A DNA stretch of 64,000 bases, taken from positions 434,001-498,000 of the forward strand of contig NZ_QXTH01000001.1 of assembly GCF_003946865.1 (NCBI RefSeq), in the 5' to 3' direction. The first letter of the stretch is position 1. Each line of letters opens with the position of its first letter. A program made the position numbers and the translations under genes. Below the pieces are notes generated by a model, which saw only the letters and a list, made by a program, of their open reading frames with translations, did no database searches and was not told the origin of the DNA. Positions 8,450-17,760 of the stretch are shown piece after piece. Origin of the DNA: Antribacter gilvus (lineage in GTDB: Bacteria; Actinomycetota; Actinomycetes; Actinomycetales; Cellulomonadaceae).

Positions 8450-9997
8450 ATGGTGCAGGCGGGCGAGGCCCCGGCGCCCCGACCCCACGGCGTTGCTGGC
8501 TTCGCGGCGGAACGCCGCGGGGGCCCCGGGGAGCCTCCGGCGTCGGGCCCGGGCACCGACCTGATCACGCTCGGGCGGCGCGTGCGGCACGCGCGCACCG
8601 CGCGCGGGCTCACGCTGGACGCGCTGGGCGAGCGCGTGAACGCCGCTCCGAGCCTGCTGTCGCTCGTCGAGAACGGGCGGCGTGAGCCGCGGCTCTCCCT
8701 GCTGCGCGCCATCGCGGAGGCGGTGGGCGTGCCGCTCAACGACCTGCTGTCGGGCGAGCCGCCGTCGCGCCGGGCGGCGCTGGAGATCTCGCTCGACCGG
8801 GCGCAGCGCGGCCCGCTGTTCGCGGGCCTGGGCCTGCCGACCGTCAAGCCCAGCCAGAAGCTGCCCACCCCCGTGCTGGAGCAGCTCGTGGGGCTCCACG
8901 AGGAGCTGTCGCGGCGCGAGGAGGAGGCGATCGCCACCCCCGAGGAGGCGCGTCGCGCCAACACCGAGCTGCGCCTGGAGCGCCAGGCGCGCGACAACTA
9001 CTACCCGCAGTTCGAGGCGATCGCCGAGGACCTGGTGCGCCGCGCGGGCTACACCGGGGGCGCGCTCACGCACCGGACCGTGGCCCGGCTGGCCGAGGAC
9101 CTCGGCTTCACGCTGCTGCACGTCGACGACCTGCCACGCTCCGCGCGGACCGTGACCGACCTGCGCAACGGCCGCATCTACCTGCCGCCCGCCTCGACCC
9201 CGGGCGGGCACGGGCTGCGCTCCCTCGCACTGCAGGCGATCGCGCACCGGGTCCTGGACCACGCGCGGCCACGGTCGTACGCGGAGTTCCTGCGCCAGCG
9301 CGTCGAGATCACGTACTTCGCGGCGGCGTGCCTGGTCCCGCAGTCGTACGCCGTGTCGTTCCTCGAGACGCGCAAGCGGGAGAAGGACCTGGCGGTCGAG
9401 GACTTCCGCGACGCGTTCGGCGTCACGCACGAGGCCGCCGCGATGCGGCTCACCAACCTCGCGACGGTGCACCTGGGCATCCCGCTGCACTTCCTCCGCG
9501 TGGGCGACGACGGCGCCCTGTTCCGCGGGTACGCCAACGACGGCCTGCCCTTCCCGCAGGACGTCACCGGGGCGATCGAGGGGCAGCTGATCTGCCGGCG
9601 CTGGTCGGCGCGGGAGTCGTTCACGCGGCGCGACCGGGCCACGGAGTTCTACCAGTACACGGACACACCCGCGGGGACGTTCTGGTGCTCCACGCAGACC
9701 GGGTCGCTCGGCCCCGCCGGCGCGGGGGCGTTCTCGATCACCGTCGGGGTGCCGTACGCGCACGCCAAGTGGTTCCGCGGCCGGGACACCACCGTGCGGC
9801 GCGCCTCCACCTGCCCCGACCCGTCCTGCTGCCAGCGGCCCGCACCCGACCTCGCCGCCCGCTGGTCCGGTGCCGCGTGGCCGTCCGCGCGCATGCACCA
9901 GCAGGTTCTGGCCGCCCTGCCGCGCGGCGCGTTTCCCGGCGTGGACGACACCGAGGTCTACGCCTTCCTCGAGAAGCACGCCCCCGAGGCGGGGTGA
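8450..9997 (+). CDS. ramB: RamB/ScfR-type XRE regulator of carbon metabolism
   Basis: This 515-residue protein has an N-terminal XRE helix-turn-helix (about residues 38-101), a central ImmA/IrrE-like region, and the C-terminal short-chain fatty acyl regulator domain of RamB and its relatives. That last domain includes the cysteine cluster STCPDPSCCQ and the FYQYTDTPAGTFWC segment. The expected metalloprotease HExxH is replaced by HRVLDH, so proteolysis is unlikely. RamB controls acetate and glyoxylate metabolism in corynebacteria and mycobacteria, and its position opposite pckG fits that role. I chose the ATG at 8450, with GGGAGAGG just upstream, over an in-frame upstream start at 8399 that lacks a good site. 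Confidence 0.86.
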   Translation: MVQAGEAPAPRPHGVAGFAAERRGGPGEPPASGPGTDLITLGRRVRHARTARGLTLDALGERVNAAPSLLSLVENGRREPRLSLLRAIAEAVGVPLNDLLSGEPPSRRAALEISLDRAQRGPLFAGLGLPTVKPSQKLPTPVLEQLVGLHEELSRREEEAIATPEEARRANTELRLERQARDNYYPQFEAIAEDLVRRAGYTGGALTHRTVARLAEDLGFTLLHVDDLPRSARTVTDLRNGRIYLPPASTPGGHGLRSLALQAIAHRVLDHARPRSYAEFLRQRVEITYFAAACLVPQSYAVSFLETRKREKDLAVEDFRDAFGVTHEAAAMRLTNLATVHLGIPLHFLRVGDDGALFRGYANDGLPFPQDVTGAIEGQLICRRWSARESFTRRDRATEFYQYTDTPAGTFWCSTQTGSLGPAGAGAFSITVGVPYAHAKWFRGRDTTVRRASTCPDPSCCQRPAPDLAARWSGAAWPSARMHQQVLAALPRGAFPGVDDTEVYAFLEKHAPEAG

Positions 9998-10039
9998 CGA
10001 CTTCCGGCTGAGCGCTGACCAGGCTTAACGTGTGACCTC

Positions 10040-10792
10040 ATGGCCACCAACCTTGCGTGCGTAGGACTGGACGTGCGGAACCGCAGCGGGTTCCGCGACC
10101 TGGTGCAGGCGGCGATCCCCGAGTCGACCGTGATCGCCCGGGAGCGCGACGTGACCCTCCAGGTCTGGACCGACCCGTCCGGGGCTCGCCTCGTGATCAC
10201 TACCGAGGGCGGCCTCGTCCGGGCGGTGACCATCTCGTTCGCCGGCCCGCTCGGCGCCCGGATGGCCGACGTCCAGGCGGCCGACGGCGGCCTCGTCATC
10301 GCCGAGGTGCTCGACGAGACGGAGGAGGTGGTGGCCGCGTTCGCCTGCGAGCTGGAGGAGATCGCGCTGCTCGGGGCCGCCGCGCAGCCGGTCATGGGGC
10401 CCGCGTGCATCGTGGGGCTCGGCCGCACCCTCGACGTGTTCCCCGACGAGGACGCGTTCTACGCCTCCGACGCGTCCCTCATGACGTTCGCCGACCAGCC
10501 GGACGACGACGAGCTGGAGCCGATGCGCTTCGAGCCCGAGTCGTTCAGCCCGGACGGGGCGTTCACCGAGCAGGTCGACGCCGTCGGCCGGCTCAACGGG
10601 ACGGTGCTGGAGGTGTCGCGGCGTGGTGTGGCCCGGACGGGCCAGTCGTTCGACGCGGCGCGGGTGCGGACCGGCGGCTTCGAGGTGAACCTCTGCGTGC
10701 CGGCGATGGAGGTGCCGATGCGGCCCGGCGACATCGTGGCGTCGAGCGTGTACCTGGTCGCGTCCGTGCCGCACCTCGTGCCGCGGCGCTGA
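10040..10792 (+). CDS. Conserved-looking hypothetical protein, 250 residues
   Basis: I do not recognise this family. The protein is soluble-looking and acidic, with no signal peptide or membrane segment, and alternates short beta-rich stretches (VTLQVWTDPSGARLVITTEGG, given in part) with an acidic middle that includes DDDELEPMRFEPESF. The composition and codon use match its neighbours, so it appears to be a real gene. It starts at an ATG 42 bases after the RamB-like stop and may be cotranscribed with it. No function is proposed. Confidence 0.7.
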   Translation: MATNLACVGLDVRNRSGFRDLVQAAIPESTVIARERDVTLQVWTDPSGARLVITTEGGLVRAVTISFAGPLGARMADVQAADGGLVIAEVLDETEEVVAAFACELEEIALLGAAAQPVMGPACIVGLGRTLDVFPDEDAFYASDASLMTFADQPDDDELEPMRFEPESFSPDGAFTEQVDAVGRLNGTVLEVSRRGVARTGQSFDAARVRTGGFEVNLCVPAMEVPMRPGDIVASSVYLVASVPHLVPRR

Positions 10793-10838
10793 GCGCGCCG
10801 GGCCTGGCTGAGCCCAGGGGCCTCGCTAGCCTGGGCTG

Positions 10839-11444
10839 ATGCCGACGCCCGCCGAGATCACGGCCTTCGACCCCTTCGAGCCCCCGGAGGGGGCGAACCC
10901 CTGGGTGGTCCGCCCGTCGCCGGCCGAGACGATCGACGTGGTCGAGCCCGACCCCGCCTGGTCCGCCGCGTACGAGCGGCTCGCCGCGACGATCCGGACC
11001 GCGCTGGGCGACGCCGTCCTCGACCTCGACCACGTCGGGTCCACCTCCGTGCCGGGCCTGCCCGCCAAGCCGCTGATCGACGTCGACCTGATCGTCGCGG
11101 ACTCGGCCGACGAGCCGGCGTGGCTGCCCGCACTCGAGGCGGCCGGCTTCGTGCTCACCGTGCGCGAACCCTGGTGGTACGAGCACCGCTGCCTCAAGTT
11201 CCCGGAGCCGCGGTGCAACCTCCACGTGTTCGGCCCGGGTGCGGCGGAACCCGTGCGGCACCGGATGTTCCGGGACTGGCTGCGGGCGAACCCGCAGGAC
11301 CGGGACCTCTACCGCGACGCCAAGCTCGCGGCCGCCGCGGCGTCGAACGCGGCCGGCGAGCACGTGATGGAGTACAACGCGCGCAAGGAGCAGGTGATCC
11401 GTGAGATCTACGGGCGGGCGTTCGCGGCGGCGGGCCTGCTCTAG
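10839..11444 (+). CDS. GrpB/UPF0157 nucleotidyltransferase-fold protein
   Basis: This 201-residue protein belongs to the GrpB (UPF0157) family, which has a minimal nucleotidyltransferase fold. The motif VGSTSVPGLPAKPLIDVDLIV (shown in part as GSTSVPGLPAKPLIDVD) supplies the GS and DxD residues expected for this fold, and CNLHVFGPG with FRDWLRANPQDRDLY gives the family C-terminal half. An extra N-terminal segment of about 30 residues precedes the domain. The biochemical role of the family is not established. Its TAG stop codon lies inside the left arm of the downstream hairpin. Confidence 0.87.
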   Translation: MPTPAEITAFDPFEPPEGANPWVVRPSPAETIDVVEPDPAWSAAYERLAATIRTALGDAVLDLDHVGSTSVPGLPAKPLIDVDLIVADSADEPAWLPALEAAGFVLTVREPWWYEHRCLKFPEPRCNLHVFGPGAAEPVRHRMFRDWLRANPQDRDLYRDAKLAAAAASNAAGEHVMEYNARKEQVIREIYGRAFAAAGLL

Positions 11445-11476
11445 CCTTCAACAAGCGACCTGGTTGTTGAAGGCTA
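11442..11476. terminator. Bidirectional hairpin between convergent genes
   Basis: The perfect 13-bp arms TAGCCTTCAACAA (11442-11454) and its complement (11464-11476) enclose a 9-base loop. The first three bases are the stop codon of the GrpB-like gene, and the minus-strand hydrolase ends six bases further on. One hairpin can therefore terminate both transcripts. Confidence 0.75.
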
Positions 11477-11481
11477 TGGCG

Positions 11482-12798
11482 TCAGCGGCGGGGGCCGCCC
11501 CGCGCGTCCAGGCGGGCCAGGAGCCGGTCCAGCACGTCGCCCAGGCGCAGGCCGTCGTGCTCGAACTCGTTCGTCACCCACGCCTCGGCGTTGCCCACGT
11601 GGGCCGCCGTCTCCAGGGAGAGGCCCGCGTCGACGAACATGTCGTCGAAGTAGACGGCGGCCTCGACCGGCACCTCGTTGGCCGCCAGCACGTCCAGGTC
11701 GTACAGGTCGCCCCAGCGGTCCCACGCCGCAAGCTCCTCGGCTGCCCCCTCGAACGGCCGCAGCGCCGCCGTCTCGCGGAACATCCATGGATAGATCATC
11801 TCGCCCGTGAGCAGCAGCGGGCGGGCGCCCTCCGCGAACGCCGGGTCGTCGTCGCGCACGGCCTGCGCCGACCACGCCGTCGGGCCCGTGTGCGACTGGG
11901 CGTAGATGCTCTCGTGCAGCACCGCGTACAGGGGGTTCGTGGCGAACGACGTCTCCGTCGCCACGGAGGCGAGGAACGTGTCGGTGAGGTCCTCGCCCGA
12001 GTCCGCTGAGCCGTCGTCGGGCGCCGTGTCGAAGGCCTCGTCCACGATCCAGTGGATCCGCTCCGGGCCCGGCTTCATGCCCAGGTCCATGCCCAGCGAC
12101 TGGAAGCGGCGGACGGGGAGGGCGTCGCCATCGGGGAGCCGGACGTCCCCGGCGGCGAGCCGGTCCGCGATGCGGGCCAGGCGGCCGGCGACGTGCGGGT
12201 AGCGGGTCCGGAGGCGCGCGTTCTTCGTGACCACCCGCGGCTGCGTGCGCTCGTAGACCTCGCGGGCGCTCGCGGACAGGCCCGGGAGGCCGCCCGTCAC
12301 GAGGCACGCGTCGAGGGCCTCCGGGGCGCGCGACAGGTACGTCATCGTGATGAACCCGCCGTACGACTGGCCGAGGGTGGTCCAGCGGCGCCCGTCGAAC
12401 AGGGTGCGGCGCACGTGCTCGGCGTCGGCCACGACCGAGTCGGCGCGGAAGTGCGTGAGGTATTCGGCCTGCTCCTTCGCGGTGCCGAGGGCCGCCAGGG
12501 TGCGGCCCCGGACCGCCGTCGAGCGTCCGGTGCCGCGCTGGTCCAGGAGGATCACGCGGTACCGGCGCAGCGCCGCGCCCAGCCAGCCGTCCGGGCTCGT
12601 GGGCCGCGGGCCCTTGCCGCCGGGGCCGCCCTGGAGGAAGACGAGGAGCGGCAGGTCGTCGTGCCGGCGGGCGGGGTCCACGACCTCGCGGGCGAGGACG
12701 CTGAGGTGGCGCGGGTCGGCGTCGTCCCACCAGTCGAGGGGCACCTCGAGGTGGTGGTCGGTGACGTGGACGCCGGGGAGGGTGTAGCTGAGGGGCAC
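11482..12798 (-). CDS. Proline iminopeptidase-like alpha/beta hydrolase (peptidase S33)
   Basis: This 438-residue protein has an alpha/beta-hydrolase fold of the prolyl/tripeptidyl aminopeptidase group. The oxyanion segment is LQGGPGGKG (about residues 55-63), the nucleophile is S145 in GQSYGGF, and a histidine in EFEHDGLRLGDVL near the C-terminus fits the triad, with an aspartate in VYFDDMFVD. The DQRGTGRS motif near residue 86 is also typical. There is no signal peptide, so it probably trims peptides in the cytoplasm. The exact specificity is unknown. Confidence 0.85.
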   Translation of the reverse strand: MPLSYTLPGVHVTDHHLEVPLDWWDDADPRHLSVLAREVVDPARRHDDLPLLVFLQGGPGGKGPRPTSPDGWLGAALRRYRVILLDQRGTGRSTAVRGRTLAALGTAKEQAEYLTHFRADSVVADAEHVRRTLFDGRRWTTLGQSYGGFITMTYLSRAPEALDACLVTGGLPGLSASAREVYERTQPRVVTKNARLRTRYPHVAGRLARIADRLAAGDVRLPDGDALPVRRFQSLGMDLGMKPGPERIHWIVDEAFDTAPDDGSADSGEDLTDTFLASVATETSFATNPLYAVLHESIYAQSHTGPTAWSAQAVRDDDPAFAEGARPLLLTGEMIYPWMFRETAALRPFEGAAEELAAWDRWGDLYDLDVLAANEVPVEAAVYFDDMFVDAGLSLETAAHVGNAEAWVTNEFEHDGLRLGDVLDRLLARLDARGGPRR

Positions 12799-12829
12799 GG
12801 ACCAACGTTAACGGGGCTGACGCGGAGAA

Positions 12830-12902
12830 GTCCGGTTCGAGAACGCCATCAGGTACCGCCTCCGCGGGGGAGGCGATACCTGATGGCGTTCTCGAACCGG
12901 AC
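12830..12902. terminator. Long perfect hairpin after glpK
   Basis: A 26-bp perfect inverted repeat (12830-12855 and 12877-12902) has arms beginning GTCCGGTTCGAGAACG. The 21-base loop can pair further through CGCCTCC and GGAGGCG. It lies downstream of glpK and just upstream of the hydrolase gene on the same strand, so it insulates the two transcription units. Confidence 0.8.
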
Positions 12903-12927
12903 TCCGGGCTGAACCGGCCCGCCCCGC

Positions 12928-14442
12928 CTACTGCGTGTCGGCGTCGACCCAGTCGAAGGTCTTCGTCACGGCCTTCTTCCAGTTCCGGTAGAGGCGGTCC
13001 CGCTCGTCGGCGTCCATGTTCGGCGTCCACCGCTTGTCCTCGGCCCAGTTCGCGGTGACGTCCTGCTCGCCCGCCCAGAAGCCCACGGCGATGCCGGCGG
13101 CGTAGGCAGCCCCCAGCGCCGTGGTCTCGGCGACCTGGGGCCGCACCACGTCGACGCCGAGCTGGTCGGCCTGGAATTGCATGAGCAGCTCGTTCGCGAC
13201 CATGCCGCCGTCGACCTTGAGCTCGGTGAGCGTGACCCCCGAGTCGAGCGACATCGCCTCCACGACCTCGCGGGTCTGGTAGGCGACCGCCTCGAGCGCG
13301 GCCCGCGCGATGTGGTTGCGGTCCACGAAGCGGGTAAGGCCCACCAGGGCGCCGCGCGCGTCGGGCCGCCAGTACGGCGCGAACAGGCCGGAGAACGCCG
13401 GGACGAAGTACGCCCCGCCGTTGTCCTCGACCTTCCGCGCGAGGTACTCCACGTCCGGTGAGTCGGTGAACATGCCCAGGTTGTCGCGGAGCCACTGGAC
13501 CAGCGACCCGGTCACCGCGATGGAGCCCTCGAGGGCGTAGATCGCGGGGGCGTCGCCGATCTTGTAGCAGACCGTCGTGAGGAGCCCGTTCTCCGACGGC
13601 ACCTTCTCCGTGCCCGTGTTGAGCAGCATGAAGTTGCCGGTGCCGTACGTGTTCTTCGCGGTGCCGACCTCGAAGCAGGCCTGCCCGAACGTGGCCGCCT
13701 GCTGGTCGCCGAGGATGCCGGCGATGGGTACGCCCGGCACCATGCCGCGCTCGCGCCCGTTGCCGTACACCTCGGACGACGACGCGATGCGGGGCAGCAT
13801 CGACATCGGGATGCCCATGTCGGCCGCGATGTCCTCGCGCCACGACAGGGTGTCGAGGTCCATGAGCATGGTCCGCGAGGCGTTCGTGACGTCCGTGACG
13901 TGCACGCCGCCGTCGACCCCGCCGGTCATGTTCCACAGCACCCAGGCGTCCGTGTTGCCGAACAGGAGGTCGCCCCGCTCCGCCTTCTCGCGCGCACCCT
14001 CGACGTTGTCGAGGATCCACTTGACCTTGGGCCCGGAGAAGTACGTCGCCAGCGGGAGCCCGACGATGGCCTTGTACTTGTCGCCGCCCTCCGACCCGCC
14101 GAGCTCTTCGACGATGGCCTGCGTGCGGGTGTCCTGCCAGACGATCGCGTTGTAGACGGGCTGGCCCGTGGTGCGGTCCCACACCACCGCCGTCTCGCGC
14201 TGGTTCGTGATGCCCACGGCGGCGATGTCCGTGTGGTTGAGGTTGGCTCGCGTCAGGGCGATGCCGACCGCCTCTCGCACGTTGTCCCAGATCTCCACCG
14301 GGTTGTGCTCCACCCAGCCGGCCTTGGGGAAGATCTGGGCGTGCTCCAGCTGGCCGGTCGAGACGATCGTCCCGCCGTGGTCGAACACGATCGCTCGCGA
14401 GCTCGTGGTGCCCTGGTCGATCGCGAGTACGTAGTCAGGCAT
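12928..14442 (-). CDS. glpK: Glycerol kinase
   Basis: This 504-residue FGGY kinase phosphorylates glycerol to sn-glycerol 3-phosphate with ATP. The N-terminal phosphate-binding motif [13 protein letters not shown], the [10 protein letters not shown] segment, [10 protein letters not shown] and the C-terminal [19 protein letters not shown] signature (quoted in part) are all as in well-studied GlpK enzymes. It is the last gene of a glpD-glpF-glpK operon on the minus strand, 72 bases after glpF, and is followed by a 26-bp hairpin. The length is normal for the family. Confidence 0.97.
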   Translation of the reverse strand: MPDYVLAIDQGTTSSRAIVFDHGGTIVSTGQLEHAQIFPKAGWVEHNPVEIWDNVREAVGIALTRANLNHTDIAAVGITNQRETAVVWDRTTGQPVYNAIVWQDTRTQAIVEELGGSEGGDKYKAIVGLPLATYFSGPKVKWILDNVEGAREKAERGDLLFGNTDAWVLWNMTGGVDGGVHVTDVTNASRTMLMDLDTLSWREDIAADMGIPMSMLPRIASSSEVYGNGRERGMVPGVPIAGILGDQQAATFGQACFEVGTAKNTYGTGNFMLLNTGTEKVPSENGLLTTVCYKIGDAPAIYALEGSIAVTGSLVQWLRDNLGMFTDSPDVEYLARKVEDNGGAYFVPAFSGLFAPYWRPDARGALVGLTRFVDRNHIARAALEAVAYQTREVVEAMSLDSGVTLTELKVDGGMVANELLMQFQADQLGVDVVRPQVAETTALGAAYAAGIAVGFWAGEQDVTANWAEDKRWTPNMDADERDRLYRNWKKAVTKTFDWVDADTQ

Positions 14443-14514
14443 CGGTTCTCTCCTTGATCAAGACTTCGTTGTCCGTGCAGCCGTCGTCCGGCACTGTCTG
14501 GGTGTCCGGGACGG

Positions 14515-15246
14515 CTAGAAGGCCGCGCTCGCGACGAGCCCGCCGAGGGCCCCGCCCACCAGCGGGCCCAGCACGGGGACCCACGAGTACGCCCAGTCGC
14601 TGCTTCCCTTGCCGCGGATCGGGAGCAGGAGGTGGGCGATGCGCGGCCCGAGGTCGCGGGCCGGGTTGATGGCGTACCCCGTGGGCCCGCCGAGGCTCGC
14701 GCCGATCCCGGTCACGAGGAGGGCGGCGGCGAGCGGCCCCATGTCGCCCGGCCAGTTCGCGAACGCGAGGATGACGAACACGAGCATGAAGGTGCCGATC
14801 ACCTCGGTCACGAAGTTCCACGTGTACGACCGGAGCGCCGGGCCGGTCGAGAACACGCCGAGCTTGATGTCGGCCGGGGCCTCCTGGTCGAAGTGCGGCT
14901 TGTACGCCAGGAAGGCGAGGACCGCACCGGTGAACGCGCCGGCGAGCTGCGCCACCATGTAGGCGAGCACGTTCACGAAGCTCACGGGGATCTCCGGACC
15001 CAGCTCCTCGGCTCCCGACGCCACGATGCCGAGGGTCACCGCCGGGTTGATGTGTGCGCCGGAGGCGAACGCCACGAAGACGCCGGCGAACACCGCCAGG
15101 CCCCATCCGAAGTTGATGAGGAGCCAGCCGCCCCCGTAGCCCTTGGTGCCGGGCAGGATGACGTTCGCCACCACGCCCGCACCGCCCAGGAGCAGGATCA
15201 TGGTGCCGAGAAACTCCGGCACCATGATGTCGGTCAACACGTTCAT
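14515..15246 (-). CDS. glpF: Glycerol uptake facilitator (aquaglyceroporin)
   Basis: This 243-residue membrane channel lets glycerol diffuse into the cell. The two NPA half-helix motifs are present, in GAHINPAVTLG and GYAINPARDLGPR; the arginine after the second one is the selectivity-filter residue, and the aspartate after it is typical of glycerol-type channels. Six hydrophobic segments are evident. The start is placed at the ATG beginning MNVLTDIMVPEFLGT. An open frame runs about 110 codons further upstream, but its arginine-rich sequence lies over the glpD-glpF gap and the glpD 3' end and is not credible. Confidence 0.93.
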   Translation of the reverse strand: MNVLTDIMVPEFLGTMILLLGGAGVVANVILPGTKGYGGGWLLINFGWGLAVFAGVFVAFASGAHINPAVTLGIVASGAEELGPEIPVSFVNVLAYMVAQLAGAFTGAVLAFLAYKPHFDQEAPADIKLGVFSTGPALRSYTWNFVTEVIGTFMLVFVILAFANWPGDMGPLAAALLVTGIGASLGGPTGYAINPARDLGPRIAHLLLPIRGKGSSDWAYSWVPVLGPLVGGALGGLVASAAF

Positions 15247-15370
15247 CTCGGTCTCGCTCTCTGCCGACGGCCTTGTCGGCGTCCGTGCCGCACCCCCGGC
15301 CCTGGTCCAGGCCCGTGAGAGTGCGCGAGGTGTTCTGTTGTGTCGTGCGTGTTGCGACGTTCCCCGAAGG

Positions 15371-17116
15371 TCACGCCCGCAGCGGCTGCATGGCCGCAAC
15401 GTCCTGTGCGCGCAGGCGCAGCTTCTCGGCGGCGCCGTCGTCGGGCGCCTGCTCCGCGGCGAGCTCTGCCTCGATGCGGGACCGCCACGCGTCCGTCTCC
15501 GTCCGGACCGTCGCCTCGTCCCAGCCGAGCAGCGGAGCCACCACCTCGGCGACCTCGTCCGCGGCGGCCGCACCGCGGTCGCGCACCTCGTAGACGAGGC
15601 GCGTGCGGTGGGCCAGCAGGTCCTCGAGGTGCAGCGCGCCCTCGTGCGTGACCCCGTAGTGGACCTCGGCCCGCAGGTACGCGGGCGCGTTCTTCAGCGG
15701 TCGGGCGAGCGTCGGGTCGACCTCGCAGAGCTCGACGATCTCGGTCAGGTTGGCGCCGTACCGGTGCAGCAGGTGGTCCACCATGGGCGGCGCCCACCCG
15801 TACCGCTTGGCCCAGGTACGTGCCTGACGCTGGACCGCGCGGAGGCCGACGGCGCCCGTGAGCGGGATCTGGTGCGTGATGCTGGGCAGGGCGGCGGACC
15901 GCTGGCCGATCGCGAAGTCCACGGCGTCCTTGGCCATGATCCGGTACGTGGTGAGCTTGCCGCCGGCGATCACCGTGAGCCCCGGCGTGGGGCTGGCGAC
16001 GGTGTGCTCGCGCGACACCTTGGCGCTGCTGGTCCCGGCCTTGGTGCCGGGCTGCAGCAACGGCCGCAGGCCGGCGTACGTGCCGAGCACGTCCTCGCGG
16101 GTGAGCGGGTGCGCGAGCACGGCGTTGGCGTGGTCCAGCACGTAGTCGATGTCGGCCGACGTCGCCACGGGGTGGGTCGGGTCCAGGTCCCACGGGGTGT
16201 CGGTGGTGCCGATGATCCAGTACCTGCTCCACGGGATGACGAACAGCACGCTCTTCTCGGTCTGCAGGATCAGGCCCACGTGCCCGCGGATGCGCTCGCG
16301 GGGCACCACGAGGTGCACCCCCTTGGACGCGAGCACGTGCAGCCCGCCCTCGCTCCCGGCGAGGGCCTCCGTCTCCTCGGTCCAGACGCCGGTGGCGTTG
16401 AGCACCGCGCGGGCGCGCACCGTGATCTCGCGGCCCGTCTCCAGGTCGACGAGGACGGCGCCGTTCACCGCTCCCGTGGGCCCCTGCGTCAGGGACACCA
16501 CCTGGGTGCGGCTCGCGGCCTGCGCGCCGTAGCTCGCGGCCGTGCGGACCAGGGTGGTGACCAGGCGCGAGTCGTCCACGGAGGCGTCCCAGTACTGCAC
16601 GGCGCCCACCGCCGCGTCGTGCGCCAGGTCGGGGAACTTGACCTCCATCTGGCGCTTGCTCAGGTGGCGGTGGAACGGCATCGGCCGACGGCCGGGGGTC
16701 AGCGTGGCGAGCACGTCGTACATCGCGATGCCCGCGCCCACGTAGGCCCGCTCCCAGACGCGGTGCTCCAGCGGGTAGAGGAACGGCACCGGCTTCACGA
16801 GGTGGGGTGCGAGGTCCCGGAGGAGCAGGTCACGCTCGGTGAGCGCCTCGTGGACCAGGTTGAAGTCGAGCATCTGCAGGTAGCGGAGGCCGCCATGGAC
16901 GAGCTTGCTGCTGCGGCTCGACGTGCCCTGCGACCAGTCCTGGGCCTCGACGATCGCCGTGGAGAGGCCGCGGGTCACGGCATCGAGCGCGATTCCGGCC
17001 CCCGTCGCACCCCCGCCGACCACCAGTACGTCGAGCTCCGCCGACGGGCTGACGCTCGCCTCGAGCGCCGCCAGGGCCTGAGCCCTGGACTCTGCGGTGA
17101 GCCGGGTGGTTGCCAT
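15371..17116 (-). CDS. glpD: Glycerol-3-phosphate dehydrogenase (FAD, aerobic)
   Basis: This 581-residue flavoprotein oxidises sn-glycerol 3-phosphate to dihydroxyacetone phosphate and passes electrons to the membrane quinone pool. The FAD-binding VVGGGATGAGIALDA is at about residues 30-44, and SSRSSKLVHGGLRYLQ and IIGTTDTPWD are characteristic of GlpD. A C-terminal DAO_C-type helical domain with EVHYGVTHEGALHLEDLLAH (20 residues shown) follows. It heads the glp operon; the 124-bp gap to glpF contains no hairpin that I can defend. No glp repressor gene lies nearby. Confidence 0.96.
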   Translation of the reverse strand: MATTRLTAESRAQALAALEASVSPSAELDVLVVGGGATGAGIALDAVTRGLSTAIVEAQDWSQGTSSRSSKLVHGGLRYLQMLDFNLVHEALTERDLLLRDLAPHLVKPVPFLYPLEHRVWERAYVGAGIAMYDVLATLTPGRRPMPFHRHLSKRQMEVKFPDLAHDAAVGAVQYWDASVDDSRLVTTLVRTAASYGAQAASRTQVVSLTQGPTGAVNGAVLVDLETGREITVRARAVLNATGVWTEETEALAGSEGGLHVLASKGVHLVVPRERIRGHVGLILQTEKSVLFVIPWSRYWIIGTTDTPWDLDPTHPVATSADIDYVLDHANAVLAHPLTREDVLGTYAGLRPLLQPGTKAGTSSAKVSREHTVASPTPGLTVIAGGKLTTYRIMAKDAVDFAIGQRSAALPSITHQIPLTGAVGLRAVQRQARTWAKRYGWAPPMVDHLLHRYGANLTEIVELCEVDPTLARPLKNAPAYLRAEVHYGVTHEGALHLEDLLAHRTRLVYEVRDRGAAAADEVAEVVAPLLGWDEATVRTETDAWRSRIEAELAAEQAPDDGAAEKLRLRAQDVAAMQPLRA

Positions 17117-17210
17117 GGGTTCACGTCACCACGCATTCGTGCTTATGGCAAGAGTTGGGACGCGTGTCGCAAAGCGCAGTCGGCGGCTACCTCCGGCGTA
17201 GGGTGACGCC

Positions 17211-17756
17211 GTGGCTCCCGACCCGACCGCGCCCGTCGTCCGCCCTGCCCTGCCGGCGGACGTGCGCGCCATCAGATCCCTGGTCGACCCCTACGCCGAG
17301 CGCCGCATCCTCCTCGCGAAGGAGATGGTGGGCTACTACGAGGCGGTCCAGGAGTTCCTGGTGGCCGACGCCGGGACCGGGCCCGACGCCGGGACCGGGC
17401 CCGACGCCACCCGGGTGGTCGGGTGCGGCGCCCTCCACGTCATGTGGGACGACCTCGCCGAGATCCGCACCCTCGCCGTGCACCCGGACTGGCGCGGCCG
17501 ACGCGTGGGGCACGCTCTGGTGGACGGGCTGATCGCCCGTGCCCGGGCGCTCGGCCTGCGCAGGCTCTTCTGCCTGACGTTCGAGGTCGACTTCTTCGCC
17601 CAGCACGGGTTCGAGGAGATCGAGGGGACGCCCGTCTCCCCGGAGGTCTACGCCGAGCTGCTGCGGTCCCACGACGACGGCGTGGCCGAGTTCCTCGACC
17701 TCGCCCGGGTCAAGCCCAACACCCTCGGCAACTCGCGGATGCTGCTGACCCTCTGA
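17211..17756 (+). CDS. Amino-acid N-acetyltransferase (actinobacterial ArgA-like, GNAT)
   Basis: This 181-residue GNAT enzyme resembles the short N-acetylglutamate synthase of mycobacteria, which acetylates glutamate at the start of arginine synthesis. The acetyl-CoA loop is VHPDWRGRRVGHALVDGL, and the segment LFCLTFEVDFFAQHGFEEIEG with the C-terminal RVKPNTLGNSRMLL matches this subgroup (quoted in part). Residues 53-66 contain an in-frame duplication, DAGTGPDAGTGPDA, encoded by an 18-bp tandem repeat. The GTG start has only a weak ribosome-binding site. It is divergent from glpD. Confidence 0.84.
   Translation: MAPDPTAPVVRPALPADVRAIRSLVDPYAERRILLAKEMVGYYEAVQEFLVADAGTGPDAGTGPDATRVVGCGALHVMWDDLAEIRTLAVHPDWRGRRVGHALVDGLIARARALGLRRLFCLTFEVDFFAQHGFEEIEGTPVSPEVYAELLRSHDDGVAEFLDLARVKPNTLGNSRMLLTL
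17367..17408 (+). repeat. 18-bp in-frame tandem repeat inside the acetyltransferase gene
   Basis: The unit GACGCCGGGACCGGGCCC occurs at 17367-17384 and 17385-17402, followed by a partial third GACGCC. Each unit adds six residues (DAGTGP) to a surface loop before the catalytic half of the domain. Copy number could vary between strains by slippage. Confidence 0.8.
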
Positions 17757-17760
17757 CCCT

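Noticed and set aside
14515-15573. Longer glpF with about 110 extra N-terminal codons
   Set aside because: The extra part is arginine-rich, lies across the glpD-glpF gap and the glpD 3' end, and has no GlpF homology. The ATG at 15246 begins a normal aquaglyceroporin.
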